From positions 19,197,747 to 19,261,746 of the forward strand of contig OY735212.1 in NCBI GenBank assembly GCA_963457665.1: DNA of 64,000 bases. Reading direction: 5' to 3'. The stretch is from Thysanoteuthis rhombus (taxonomy: Eukaryota; Mollusca; Cephalopoda; Oegopsida; Thysanoteuthidae). The translations under genes and the position numbers were made by a program. Numbering within the stretch: position 1 is the stretch's first letter; the number at the start of each line of letters is the position of its first letter. The notes under the pieces were generated by a model. It did not search any database. It saw only the letters and a list, made by a program, of their open reading frames with translations, and was not told the DNA's origin. Positions 11,800 through 23,307 of this stretch are shown piece by piece.

Positions 11800-12312
11800 A
11801 TACTTAGTTCCCATTATCGTGCCTTACTGTATACCTAATTGTCCAAACCTATCCCTTTGGTATTACTAGTTTCTGAAACCCACCCCTCATGGTATATCCA
11901 GTTTCTCAAATCTAGCCTTACTATATGCCTAGTACCCCAAACCCAGTCTCACTAAATATAGAGGTCCTAAAACCCAGCCTTACTGTATACTTAATCACTC
12001 AAATCCAGCCTTACTATATGCCTAGTTCCCAAAACCCAGCCTTATTAGATGTCTAGTCGAGTTTTCAAAACCTAATCATACCATATACCAGCCTTACCAT
12101 ATACCTAATGCCCGAAACCCAGCCTCACCATATACCTAATGCCTCAAAACCCAGTTTTACCATATACCTAATCCCTAAACCCAGTTTTACCATATACCTA
12201 ATCCCTAAACCCAGTTTTACCATATACCTAATCCCTAAACCCAGTTTTACCATATACCTAATCCCTAAACCCAGTTTTACCATATACCTAATCCCCAAAA
12301 CCCATTTTGATC
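11800..12312. repeat. 30-bp minisatellite with a decay gradient
   Basis: Units resemble 'accatatacctaatccctaa' plus 'acccagtttt'. Between 12151 and 12300 five consecutive units keep an exact 30-bp period and are almost identical. Upstream units (11800-12150) vary in length and base sequence. Because the period is a multiple of three, the plus strand stays open and would encode a ten-residue K-P-S-F-T-I-Y-L-I-P repeat; this frame (12108-12341) is not evidence of a gene. Confidence 0.92.
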
Positions 12313-12785
12313 ATATAGATATTCTTCAAAAACAAACATAATTAGCAAATAAATATATATTTGTTATGAAATATCATGAGGATGAGGAATGATTTTTAAT
12401 TTAAAACATTATTCTGAGGTATTTTTGTTTTTTGGAGGATGGATAACTGAATAATGATTTGCTTATGAATATTTGATGAATGCCTCTTAATAAGTCCATA
12501 AAAAAAAATTAACATTTTTAATCAACAGTTTTCCTTCAATTTTTCTTTTGTAATCACTCTTTTATTTTGTGGTTATAAGAAATGGTTTGAGTTCTCAACC
12601 ATATCAACATTTTAATTAAATTTTCTATTATTTTATCAACAAGGCTCTTCAAACTTAAACCTTTGCACTGGAATCAAAGGACATCTTTGGTTTTCTAAAA
12701 TAATATTGTCAGTGTAGATGTACTGGAACCCTCTACTTATTGAAGGCTTGATTTGCCTAAAATTAAACATGGTTTTGCCAAAATA
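12313..12785. other. unassigned AT-rich stretch
   Basis: Poly-A and poly-T runs only; nothing recognised. Confidence 0.5.
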
Positions 12786-12870
12786 TCTGCTTACTCATGG
12801 ACCGCAGACTTTTGAAAAGTCTATCCATGACCATTCATAATCACTTTGTGGACCCCAGGCTAAGAAATAG
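12786..12870. mobile_element. possible hAT-type terminal fragment
   Basis: Has 'tttgtggaccccaggctaag', an end-like phrase common in hAT non-autonomous elements, and a small palindrome 'gacttttgaaaagtc'. No target duplication was found, so this is tentative. Confidence 0.3.
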
Positions 12871-12889
12871 AGCTCTAAATGATGGAAAG

Positions 12890-12952
12890 GGGGACACCTC
12901 AAGGGACCAAATCTCCCTGTCTACCATCTGAGCCACGATACCTGCCCTCTTT
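12890..12952 (-). repeat. possible tRNA-derived SINE head
   Basis: The minus strand reads 'gtggctcagatggtagacag', which fits a polymerase III A box (T-G-G-C-N-N-A-G-T-G-G type). The B box is poor ('tttggtcccttgaggtg'). Too degenerate to be a tRNA gene. Confidence 0.3.
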
Positions 12953-13232
12953 AGGCATCAGTATCAATTTTGGCCCAGATGAAGGTAAATAATTTCAAAC
13001 AATTAAGCTCACTTCAGCTGAAGGAAGTAAGGGAGATAACTACTTGGAAGATTGCCAGCATTGCTCTGTGCCAAAAATATGAAAGGGAAAAAATACTGTT
13101 AAATAGTAAATCTTGTCCCTAGAAGGTAGAAATAAAGAATCTGTCTTGAATGTAGAAAAGGGCGTGGCCTACTTCTGTTGTACACACATACACATAGGGC
13201 TTCTGAGAGAAGGTTACAGCTGTTGCACCATG

Positions 13233-13400
13233 CCAAGCCAAGAGCCATAACTGGGGATTAGGTGACCTTGGGGGCTTGGCTTTTTAAGGGGCACCCTCTT
13301 ACATTTTGTAAGATTTGTTAGTAGAATTGGTATTGATGAACTATTATCATTATTTGTATGCCTCTGGGTGGGGGGTCACCCAAAATTTCTTTGGTTGAGT
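13233..13400. mobile_element. possible small MITE
   Basis: Begins 'gagccataactgggg' and ends near 'ggggggtcacccaaa'. The style resembles the GGGGCATAACT-type ends at 29731, but a matching inverted partner is not convincing. Confidence 0.25.
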
Positions 13401-13555
13401 TACCGTAGTGGATGAAAATAAGATTGTTGAAGGACGAGGGTATTTATGCAATGTGTTGTAATAGCTTTGCGCCTCCATATAAAAGCCCTACACACATACA
13501 TACACTCACATATATATAGGTGTATCTTGGTGGTTCAAGTTTAAGATTAAAGACT

Positions 13556-13625
13556 CGTAATCAAAGGAAGCCACTAATTGTGATCATTTTAGCACAAAGT
13601 CTTTTAAATAACAGCAACCTACTGG
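13556..13625 (+). repeat. family C single dispersed unit
   Basis: Shares 'taattgtgatcattttagca' and 'agtcttttaaataacag' with the tandem array at 28691-28940. Confidence 0.55.
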
Positions 13626-14063
13626 TAACTTAACATCGTTATGAACAACTTCATAAAGTTCGAATTAACAATATAAGATTTAAGGTTCAGATGTGTTTTT
13701 TGAATCCAGTATGTAGAGTTATACCTTTGAAATGAATCCCTTCTACCTCCTTGCAGAATCTTGCTCTAATTTCCTGAAACTTGGAAATTAAATGGTCTCC
13801 TTGTTTGACCAATCTGACTGCCCCAGATTTATGTCTCTTATATGTATCACATAGATATTACACTCCCATTAATTACTGTGTTCAGATAATAACCATAATT
13901 AAAGGAGATAATTGGTTAAAATCACATTTAATTGTAAACAGCTATTCATTCATAATGTTATAATTATATCATATTAATATAGGAGTTATGCTAAATCACT
14001 GAATCAGAATTGATAGTTTGTGTCCATTTAGCCAGGCCCTTAAAAATGCCCCACAGTATATAT
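13626..14063. other. unassigned stretch
   Basis: No gene or repeat recognised. Confidence 0.5.
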
Positions 14064-14207
14064 TCATCATCATCAGTTTTTTATCATCCATTGTTGGACA
14101 TAGACCTTCTCCAGGATTTGCCACATCTCTCTATTGTGGGTATCACGGAGCCAATACTTTCTGAACCTGTCCAGTTTGTCTCACCATCTCATATTCTATC
14201 AGCCTAG
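14064..14207 (-). mobile_element. RTE-like retrotransposon extreme 3' end
   Basis: The plus strand starts 'catcatcatcag' (complement of the triplet tail), then 'ccattgttggacatagacc', covering only about 145 bp. This is a very short 5'-truncated insertion of the main RTE family. Confidence 0.75.
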
Positions 14208-15885
14208 GTACTTTCGCTGAATAATCAAATTGGTGCTGGTCCAACAATACAAAAGTGCATAAAAACGTTTGTCATCTATTCACAATTAAAAAAGATAACA
14301 TTAGTGTAAATGCCCTGATCGTTCTTGCTCTCCTAATGTATTGACTTGTTTTATATTAATTCTTGTATCATGATACTCCTGGCAGTCTCATAACAAAATA
14401 ACAGATAAAAAATGTATTCATTCTGATTACTTCCAACCGTGAAAGACATAGATTCATTATTTGTTATGATCTATCTATCAGTCTAAAAACTTTCAATTTG
14501 GCAAAGTTTGGATAAACACCTGAATTGTGCTCAAGGCTGCGAAACTGTTTATCTTTTGTACGGAAAACATCATTTTGGCCCACAAAAGATAAAGGGAAAA
14601 CAAAATATAAAAAAATGAAAATGATGGGTGGTCTCCCTTCATCAGTGGCAAATCATCTTCCTCCGTATCTTGTGCTTTTTTCCTCAATCTTCACTTCAAA
14701 GTGTTTCTAACAAGATTAAATAAAAAATCAAAAAAAAAAATCAGACTCCAATAGACAGAAAAAATTATAGTTGCAGACACACCTGAAAACACAAAATACC
14801 AAATGTCCATTAATGGTCCATTCTCCAAGAATATCAATTTCAATTCTGTCTTGCATCAAATATTTTCTCCACAGTGATGTCAGGAATCTACCTTGATAAA
14901 TATGCTGCCATTTAGGGTTGGGCGCAATTTTAAATGCTCTACTGGATCCTTTATAGAAGGAGGCCCCCAAAAGCAAAGTAAACTGAAGAAATTTGTTTCA
15001 GTGGAAGAGTCTTTCATTTAGAAATGGTGGGTATGAGATATTTTTATCAGCAAACATGTCAATTTTAAGTTGAAGAGTCCATTGGATATGGACAGGAAAT
15101 CTAGAAAATCACACCGTTTATTTGACCATTTGTATAAAAGAAATACTCCATCCACATTGGTTAGTTATTGCTCATTTGACTTTTTTTTTTAAATGATGAT
15201 TCATGAAAATCATTGCCTGTCTGTGAAGTTTCCAAAGATGTAGAAATCGCCAAAAGTTTATGTGACATGATTCTACAATAAAGACTGATGACACGCTATG
15301 TGACAATCTATTCATTCCTCAACAGATTTTGAAGTGGTACGATCTATCATCAGTTTTTCTCTCAAAACCCTACAGACAATTTGGCAACAATTTCCACAAA
15401 TCGCATCAGGAATTTTTTTCAACTGGTCTTCAATTGTCAATGCAAAATTTTGTCTAGATTTTGCATCCTCTTTAATAGATGTCCCTCCCAATTTGAAATG
15501 CTGGTACAAATCATGACATCGTATAAGGCTTTGACCATTTTCCTCATGGACTTGTTACAATATTAGAAGAGTCTCTCAACTTTGTTCAACACATGGTTCA
15601 ACTTGGGAGAAAAATAAGCCAAGCGCATTTAGTCTTGCATGTGCACCTCAAAAACTAACCAACGTGATCTGATGCAGTTCTTTGTATAAAAAGAGAAAGG
15701 TCAATACTATATTCCAGTCAGAGCAAGCATATGCTTATCCATATAAGTGTAAAAATCTCTGAAAAAATCTGACATTTATTCAAAGATAGATATTCAACTG
15801 ATAATGTTAGGCTCTACATGACTATTTTATAGATGTTGGTGCGCCTAAAATAACATTCATTAACTTCTGTTCAATCTTATGAGCA
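14208..15885. other. unassigned stretch
   Basis: About 1.7 kb with several 60-80 codon frames on both strands (for example 14728-14976 minus and 15312-15509 minus), none with a recognisable domain or partner exon. Confidence 0.45.
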
Positions 15886-15950
15886 TGCTGAGTATTGAAC
15901 AGCACACCTTGTTAACTTCCATTCAATGCTGTACCACTGAGCCAATCCCT
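15886..15950 (-). repeat. tRNA-derived SINE head
   Basis: Reading minus: 'ggattggctcagtggtacag' gives an A box, and about 45 bases on 'gctgttcaatactc' gives a B box (G-G-T-T-C-A-A-N-N-C type). The spacing fits a tRNA promoter, but arm pairing is decayed. More likely a SINE remnant than a tRNA gene. Confidence 0.5.
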
Positions 15951-16149
15951 CCAGAACAGGAAGATTCTCCAACTTATATAAATACAGGTAAAAGGATAAA
16001 AGAGAAAGTTCCACCCAGATAGAATTCAGTGAATGGGCCACTGAATGATTTTATTTGATGTAAAAATGGCATTGCTCAAGTTTTGTAGACATTTTACAAT
16101 TGGTAAGGGATACATTTTGGAAACCCCTAGTTGGTCCTTGGAATGAGAG

Positions 16150-16520
16150 TATTATGTCTTCCTGTTATCATGCCAGTGTCCGTACGTCAGTAAGAAGAAT
16201 GCAGATGGAAGGACAAGTGTACGGACAAGCTTCTGACAGCTTGCTAATAGCCTGGCCCTAGTTTTGGTTTGGATGAGAGGTTGCTTCACTGGGCAGGGCA
16301 GGCAAGGTAGGAGGGTTCAGTCAGGTAGAGTTATGCACTTGGCGCAGAGAAGACTATTTCTTAAGATAGTTGGGTCTAGGTGGGTAGGGAATCAAGAGGG
16401 TGAGATTTGGGGGTATGAGAACTGAAAGGAAGGTGGAGGAAAATATTGCTCGCATGGAATTGGTTTATGTAATACAGAGACTGCAGTCTGGAGGTTCTGC
16501 AAAGGAATTTGGCAATTGAC
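16150..16520. other. GC-richer, G-skewed island
   Basis: About 370 bp with marked G richness on the plus strand ('gggcagggcaggcaaggtag'). All frames contain stops. No repeat partner is present in the window. It could be a buried element or part of an untranslated exon; I cannot tell. Confidence 0.3.
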
Positions 16521-16639
16521 AGTTTTTTTCTTTTTCTTTTTTTTCAAAAATTTCAGAAAATTCACAACAGAAACAATGCCTTCTTTTACCTGAATTCTGT
16601 CCCTCTAATTATTACATGAAAAGATTTGTCAAAGAAAAA

Positions 16640-16803
16640 TAGATACCTTGATTAGTTAGGTTAATTTATTCCAAAATTTATGGTACTGTTCTTATCCACA
16701 CTGTTTAAGGTCTGATCATAATTTAATGATTGTTTCATTTCTGCTTATACTTGGTTACATCAATTCGTAAAGCAATACATGAACCATGTTAAATCTAGAA
16801 CAT
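16640..16803 (-). mobile_element. family E MITE, pogo-like ends
   Basis: Reverse copy of the 5651 element: the minus strand has 'gaattgatgtaaccaagtat', 'cattaaattatgatcagacc' and the end 'ctaatcaaggtatcta'. Confidence 0.6.
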
Positions 16804-17053
16804 CTGGTAGAAGTTAATCTCCTTAGAACTTTAAGTGAATTTTTTTTTCAAGTTTACAAAGAAGTTCAATTTTAAAATTTTATCCATAGAAAAGTTTCAC
16901 TGTGTTTAGGAAGGGTTTGAAACAGTTCATTAATTGATGAGATGATACCATTAAGTGTCCTCTACATTTGGGAAAAATATGTTAAATTCCGGGTAAATCA
17001 GTGTAATTTGGGGAAAACCATGGAAAATTTTGGGCAAATCAATCCCCCCCCCA

Positions 17054-17663
17054 TTAAATTGGTGCAAAAGTGATTGCAGTTTTAGACTATCAACTTTAAA
17101 GTACACAAAAGAAATGCAGGTCAGACTTCTTAATGGTAATTTTTTTTCATTTTTGTTCAGCTTAGGCAGGACCCATTTGTCACATTTTCTCACTTTTCCA
17201 ATTTGTTGCAAATGTCAAACAACTGTTGAATAGTCAATGCTTAGTTGCTCTGCAACCTCTCAATTTGTTTCGCCTCAAAAATTGCCTACATTTGGATGTC
17301 ATCAATCAGAGAATGACGTCCTAAACTTTCTTCATCTTCAAGGCTCTCTTCTCTTTTTCGAAATTTTCGGAACTGATATCGAGCTGTACATTTGTTGATA
17401 GTCCCCTGGACTACTTTATGTTCCATTTTGAATTAATTCAAAAAAATTGTTTGAATTTGCTTACCCCCCCCCTTACTTTGATTTGACAGATTCAAATAAA
17501 CCTGAATAAATAGAGAAGAGAAAACGTTCAACTTGAATGATTAGAAAGAAATATATGCTTTAAAATTGTATATTGCATGAACACAGTTAAATGATAGTTT
17601 ATTCCAAAATTAGCATCAAAGTTTAGAATGATAAAAACTGCAATTATTTTAGCACTAATCTAA
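17054..17663 (-). mobile_element. mariner element, internally deleted
   Basis: The left end reads 'ttaaattggtgcaaaagtga'; the complement of the right end reads 'ttagattagtgctaaaataa'. These pair as inverted repeats and match the well-known mariner terminus T-T-A-G-G-T-T-G-G-T-G-C-A-A-A-A-G-T. TA dinucleotides sit at the right boundary. A full mariner is about 1.3 kb, so at 610 bp more than half is missing. The minus strand carries the N-terminal transposase relic, so transcription ran right to left. Confidence 0.85.
17140..17426 (-). pseudogene. mariner transposase N-terminal relic
   Basis: From an ATG at 17426 the minus strand gives, across frameshifts and stops, a helix-turn-helix region with TARYQFRKFRKREESLEDEE and then a G-R-H-S-L-I-D-D segment. 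It ends with IGKVRKCDKWVLPKLNKNEK near 17140, the conserved segment that links the DNA-binding half of mariner transposases to the catalytic half. The D,D34D catalytic domain is entirely absent, replaced by about 90 bp of non-coding sequence before the left inverted repeat. Roughly 95 of about 345 residues are represented. It cannot make an active enzyme. Confidence 0.82.
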
Positions 17664-18047
17664 TAGAAATATTTTACATACACCACTAAAACCCAATGGC
17701 AAATGAATTCATAGGATGGAAACCATAGCCATTGCTCTACAGCAGGTATCCCATGTATATATATACATATATGTCCAGATGTATGTATGTATGTATGTGT
17801 GTATGTTTGTATTAGCAATGTATGTACGTATGTATAACATTAGAAAAGTCTCTCAAAAGTTTTTCTTAATTTGAAATAGAATTTCTTTTTATAAATATGT
17901 ACATACATATATATATCCCCAAACATATATTCACTCATTTGATGGTCAGAAATGTTGAATTGCTTTTGAAAGCATATCATAACCTTACATTTGCTTAATA
18001 GAACATTTCCGATATGGTTGCCAAGTAAAGTTGGCATGTTTATATAA

Positions 18048-18049
<2 letters not shown>
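17664..18049. other. unassigned stretch with TATG/TA microsatellites
   Basis: Holds a (TA)n patch near 17755-17770 and (GTAT)n near 17780-17835; otherwise blank. Confidence 0.5.

Positions 18050-18084
<35 letters not shown>
18050..18084. repeat. (TA)n microsatellite
   Basis: Uninterrupted TA dinucleotides. Confidence 0.95.
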
Positions 18085-18090
<6 letters not shown>

Positions 18091-19420
18091 GTTGGCCAAT
18101 ACCAATTCACTTATGCAAAAGTATGGTGATGCTAGTTAATTTATTGGATAACTCCTTGACGTCTTGATAGATTTCAACCATTCTTTACTTTAATGCATTA
18201 GGAGGTTTTAAGCTTAATCTCAAACTGAAGATGGTTGATGGTATTCCCATTGCATGCCAAGGAATATAAAAACGGTTCATTTGCACACTTAAGGACAATG
18301 GCAGATGGTATTATACAGCAAATGATACACTGAAATCCTGATCCATTGACTCTTCCATTAGAGTAATCTAATCCAAAATTCACTCTAATCGCTAAGTCTT
18401 CGAAATTCTCTTTCTTGCTATATGTATCGATCAGGAGAATTTTTAGAATCGTATGATGGAGTGAATAAGAGCAACTTTTCAAAGAGAAATCTGGAAATAG
18501 TTTACCGGAAAGTTTTAAGTGGAAGTGAAGCAATTTAACTTATTGATGAGTTCTCTAGTCGGAATTTCAATACAAGTTTTCTCTCGTGCTATGGATTTAC
18601 CAAAGCAGACTTTCTTGAGAGCCAAAAAATTTTGAATCACCAATGCTGAGGGAGCTGCTTATTACAATTCCTTTTGGGCACTGTCTTTTAGGGAATGGTA
18701 ACTGGCTGAATAGGGAAGCAGGAATTAATAGGACCATGCACAGCTATTGGCAATTGAGATCGATGGTGGGTCTGCACGATTTGCCTAGCTACATGTGGAC
18801 ATGTGAAGATAGACTCAGTTTTATACTTATGAATGCCAGAAAATTGTAAAACACTTCATCTTCATAGTTTAACCCTAACCATGCCACTATCTAATGTTGT
18901 ACTTTGAATTTATTGATTTTTTCCATTCATTAAAATGTTCTAAAATTTTTTTTTTAAACTATGAAATTATTTCTGGTTGCATTTAAATTAAGACCCTCTA
19001 TCTACCTATGATTCATATGTTAGTATCAGTTAATCCCCATGATATACAGGTTTCCTTTCAACCCTGAAAGTAGAAAATTTCTATAAAATCCTCTCATGAG
19101 CCAAAGTGATGCAAAGCAAAGAAGCACACACTAGAGAGAGGAAGGGGAAGAGGGTGCATGCTGCCTCTGTGAGGGCTCACTGGAAAACAAAAGCCGACCA
19201 AAACTTACACTGTTCGTCTTTTCTCAAAAAAGTGGTCAGAAGGGAACTCTCAGAAAGCTGTAACTAGGAGTATTTGAATTTTATCAGATGATTTTGTTTT
19301 TCAGAAAAGAAACGAAAAACATTTGTAAGTAGGAGAGTTCATGCTTACAGAGAAAGAAGCCAAAAAGTCACACTGTTCATTATATAAGTAGAGATATATA
19401 TCCATCCAACTGACATGGAC
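18085..19420. other. unassigned stretch
   Basis: Contains one of the longer low-complexity-free frames (18198-18533, minus, 111 codons). It is Cys/Ile/Leu-containing, with no domain I recognise and no sign of splice-linked neighbours. It may be chance. Confidence 0.4.
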
Positions 19421-19775
19421 ATATGCTGCCACTATTCCAGTGGTGGTGGGTGGGTATCTTCAGAATATATCTGAATGGTAACCGTGTTACATGATAGGCA
19501 TTCCACCGGCCATTTGCTGTGTAAATAAGTACAACCTATGGTATTATCACGATGTCAAATGGTGCACTTGACCAGACTCTTGGATGATACTATGGAGTGA
19601 GCAACAGTGAAAAATAATGAAGTCTTTTTATATGGTAACATTAAGTTGGGGTTATATAAAGCAATTGTACAGCACCATTACCATTCATTGTAGCCAAGGT
19701 TTTTAATTCCAAACCTTTTGCTCTCGGTGAGAAGGCTTTATTCCCCCCACCCTACAGATGCCCATACCACCTGAT
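19421..19775 (+). repeat. family B dispersed repeat
   Basis: Shares 'cagaatatatctgaatggta', 'acattaagttggggtta', and the end with 'ggtgagaaggctttattcc' with the 8010 copy, in the same orientation. Confidence 0.6.
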
Positions 19776-20511
19776 CCACCCAACTTAATTAAATCAATGG
19801 TCACCATCTGTCATAACTAACAATAAATAAAGCAATGATTGTTGCTTTTCATTGAAGAGTGCTCCAGAAGGATTGGATTGCTTAAAGTCATTTCCATATG
19901 TTTTTCCCAATTGAGTAGAAATACAAGGTCAAAATGGATTATAACAGATTAGGGGAACAGGGGTGGGAAGCAGTGGAGGACTGGGGCCTGAAATTTCTAT
20001 GGGGAAAACATATAAAGCGGACCCACATCAAATTAAGCAGAGGAATCAAATTAATGCAATGCCTCTGAGTAGGCAAATAAAATGTTACAATTTTTCGATA
20101 TTTCATTTAATGATGTTAAATCATACAGACACTACACGATTGTTAAAAATGATAAAACACTCTTCAGAAAGCAAAAAAAAATTGCAAAATGAATCTCTTG
20201 AAGATCCCACCATCAAAGACGGGCCCAATTTAAAGGGACTCACCGGAAGATTTTCTGGTTTCCCAGTCAACCCCTGGATGGAAAGTTTTCCCAGTGTCAA
20301 TTCAAACCCATTTTTCTGATGATATGTCTGCTTGCATAGATAAAGTTGTTGAAGCTCATGCCTTCTTTCAAGGAGCTATTGCCTGGGGTAGACTATCACT
20401 GGAGAGTTTCTGAATAGATGGTGCATAATTAATTTTACCTGTTTAACAGTAAAAACTTTTTAAAAAACCTATAAAACTTTCAACTGATGAGTAAATTAAT
20501 ACCAAACTAAT
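19776..20511. other. unassigned stretch with a 118-codon frame
   Basis: The frame 19963-20319 (plus) is hydrophilic with no recognised domain. Its start overlaps 'cctgaaatttctatgggg', a phrase also seen in degenerate form at 23060 ('cgatttctataggggtgggg'), so part of it may be repeat-derived. Confidence 0.35.
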
Positions 20512-20700
20512 TAGGGAACTAATGCAGTGTTATAACCAAACCACAATCAATTTAGCCATTTTTGAGCTAGATTATTATTTTGGGGTCCACCATCCACCCG
20601 TGTAATAACGCAAACTGCATTATAACAGGAGAGGCTTTTATCTACTTAAGTTAGGTAAAAATAGATAGTGAGGTGTACCTGACATTATAATTATGAAGAT
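20512..20700 (+). repeat. family D dispersed repeat
   Basis: Shares 'gagctagattat', 'ttggggtccac', 'atccac' and 'gcaaactgc' with 30897-31085, same order and orientation. The words 'tgcagtgttataac' and 'gcattataac' near its ends may be remnants of inverted termini. Confidence 0.55.
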
Positions 20701-21299
20701 TTTGATCACTTATGTATGCGGACATTTATATCCAAAATTCTACCATGTATTTGCTCAGCGGTATTGATCTATCCTAAAAGGGAATCAACTTTTACATGAG
20801 ATGCATGGAAAATTCCTTGAGTCTCCAACCAAAGATTGAGTGAATTCTTATCGATTTCTACATGGAAGGCATTGATTATATGGAGAGTGATTGAGTGACT
20901 TTTATTACATTAATTACGGCACTCGGAACTTGTTTCGACAATTTATTTCTGGGAATCAAACCCTAACCCTACCTTGATCAGCAAAAGTTGATCTAAGATG
21001 CTGGAAATACTTACTTTAGTGATTGTGAGCTTTGGGGATGCCTTTGTAGATTTGGTAGGTGCATCACATTAAATGAATGCGTGGGTGGCTTAACAGTTCA
21101 GAGCACAAAATAGTTGGAGTACAAACTTGTTTTGCCGATTCTGAGTTTGCATTTACTTTGCTCTAATGTCCTTGAGAAAAGCTTCAATTCTTCTTTTGAT
21201 CCCAAGCTCTGATCAAATTGAAGGGCAGACAGGGCTTTTTGGCTTTGGGTGACAAATAGGAAGAAGGATAACACAGGATTCAAATTGCCAAAAGTTCAA
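20701..21299. other. unassigned stretch
   Basis: No gene or repeat recognised. Confidence 0.45.
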
Positions 21300-21720
21300 T
21301 TGTCCCAGGGAAACCAACAGTTGGTCAATTGGGTTGAAAGGTGACAATCAGTGAACCATTAGGGAGCTTGAAGAGCACAGTGCGGCAGATTGTGCATCCT
21401 GGTCATCCCCTGCATCTCAGTCTGTCTCGCCTCTGGACCCAGGCAGGCAGGGATGCGCTCAACTCTCCCTCATTTCAATCCAAGTCGAGCACATGTCATG
21501 ACTTCTGACCCTGCAGTGTGCAACTGCATCACTCAGAACTGGAGCCACGATCATCTTCGATTACAGATGATGGACAATGATGATCACTTGTCATCCGATG
21601 ACCAAAATATCATCCCACCTCTTCTTCAGGAACATACCATCGCTCAAGCGTTCCTCTTTCCTTTTATCTTCCTTTTTTTTGTTCTCGACACTGCTGCCAA
21701 AAGTTAATTTTAGTTTCTCT
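21300..21720 (+). other. GC-richer stretch, possible retroelement tail
   Basis: Less AT-rich than its flanks, with an open frame of 105 codons (21390-21707). Composition and fragments such as 'cagtgtgcaactgcatcact' near 21516 recall the zinc-finger-like tail of some non-LTR elements, but cysteine spacing is not preserved. Weak. Confidence 0.22.
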
Positions 21721-22032
21721 ATTTGTAAATCTGATGACTCTGACAATTTATGAATAAGAAAAATAATCATTAGAAATACAAGATCTTAAAACAGACTTAC
21801 AGAAATATAAGAACGCGTGCCTAGATTTTTTTTTTTTTTTTTTCTATTCAGGTTATTCTAGACGTCGACATCAGGCATTCAAGTACATTTTCATTCAGCT
21901 AACAAAAGCAAAGTTATTGCACTTCGGTCTCAGGCAAAAGGGTGGAAAAGGAGATTTTTTACTGCATTATTACTGTTTATAGTCCAAAAATCTTTTCTAA
22001 TCGATTTACTTATGTTCTATACCATTCTGAAA
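21721..22032. other. unassigned stretch
   Basis: A poly-T run of more than 15 bases near 21828; otherwise blank. Confidence 0.5.
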
Positions 22033-22392
22033 CAGGTCTGGTTAGTCACTCAATAGAAACTGTCATGTGACCCACATATTTTGGCAACATGCAATGTTGG
22101 GTTGATCAATTAAAACATAGGAAAAAAAGGGTTATAAATGAATGATATATTTATCTTACCCTTTGTTGGATCGCTAAGCAGTCCAAATTTTTTTTTTTTT
22201 AAATTTCTGAAAAAACAAGAACAATTTTCTCCTGATATGTAATGATTGAATTTTTCAATATTTCAGCCCTTTAGCAATATTGGTGAGACTTGTACACATG
22301 ATACATACATACATACAAAGCCAGCCACTAAGCCTGACCAATTTTAAAACTGAAGAAACTATATTGACAGTTTTAGTTGATGGTTTCTGACA
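22033..22392 (-). repeat. family A dispersed repeat, near full length
   Basis: The plus strand starts 'caggtctggttagtcactca', then 'atagaaactgtcatgtgacc', and ends 'ttgatggtttctga'. Both inverted motifs are present. It contains a (CATA)n patch near 22302-22316. Confidence 0.75.
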
Positions 22393-23280
22393 GTATCTCT
22401 TGCAAAGCACTATGGGACATTGGCAAAGAAGGACCAAGATTGATCAGACATACAATCTACGAGATACGATAATAACTGGCAAATAATAAAAAAAAGGACA
22501 GAATATCGTTGGAATCCCTACAGCATTATAAAAGAAAGACAATTTATGGAATACAGTAAATATAAGTAAAACAAAAAAACTGAGTAATTTCTTCTTTACA
22601 GAGACGCAGTTGTCTACCAGTAGGAAAATATTGTTATGGGTGGCGGGTTGAGGGGTGGGTGGGTGGTGACAGTTTACATGAATCTTCAATTTTGGTGGCA
22701 TTTTAGTATTTTTTTCCCAGTTAGTTCCCGCTGGCAAATTATTCTTCTTTTCTCTTTCTATTCTTCACTTTTTCTCCCATTTCCGATCAGTGATGCATAC
22801 CATTATCATCTCCAGCAACTGATCCACCGGCTAATATTTTTCCAAACGCACATTTACCGGATCTGCTATTTTGTTACTTCCTCCAACGTCCCTCACCCGC
22901 GTACAGTTCTTATCAGAGTGATTATCTCTCCTTCACTGGACAGAAGACATTTCAGCTGCTTATCATGTTCTCTCGTACAAGCTTCGGATTAAAACAATGC
23001 AGATAGCGTGCCTTTTGCCATTTTGACGTCCTTATTCTTTTCTCATTTGCAGGGGCATACCTAACGATTTCTATAGGGGTGGGGAGCAGGCCTCTAATTT
23101 GCTGACAAAGTGGGCGAGCAGGCCTCTAATTTACCAAAATAGTGGGCATGCGGGCTGTTCAGGGAAGAAATCAGTGTTATTGAGTATGGTTTGTTGTTTA
23201 TAGTTAAAGCTGTCTTTTAAAATGGCCTAAAGTGGTTGAATTTTATATGTTTTAGATGTTATATGTATATTTTCAAAAAA
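22393..23280. other. unassigned stretch
   Basis: Contains a frame of 118 codons (22636-22992, plus) and an overlapping 97-codon minus frame; neither has a recognised domain. Bases 23043-23160 have a MITE-like look ('ggggcatacctaacg', with 'gcaggcctctaattt' repeated twice about 30 bp apart). Confidence 0.4.
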
Positions 23281-23307
23281 ATGGATATATGAATGATCTG
23301 ACAGAAT

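Noticed and set aside
11989-12300. CRISPR-like array
   Set aside because: Units abut with no spacers and the genome is eukaryotic; it is a minisatellite.
12108-12341. Repeat protein with ten-residue K-P-S-F-T-I-Y-L-I-P units
   Set aside because: The frame is open only because the minisatellite period is 30 bp; no start context, exon signals or extension outside the array.
18198-18533. 111-codon minus-strand frame as a small gene
   Set aside because: It is not in a recognised repeat, but there is no domain, no start context and no neighbouring exon. Expected by chance in 128 kb of six-frame AT-rich DNA; left as unassigned.
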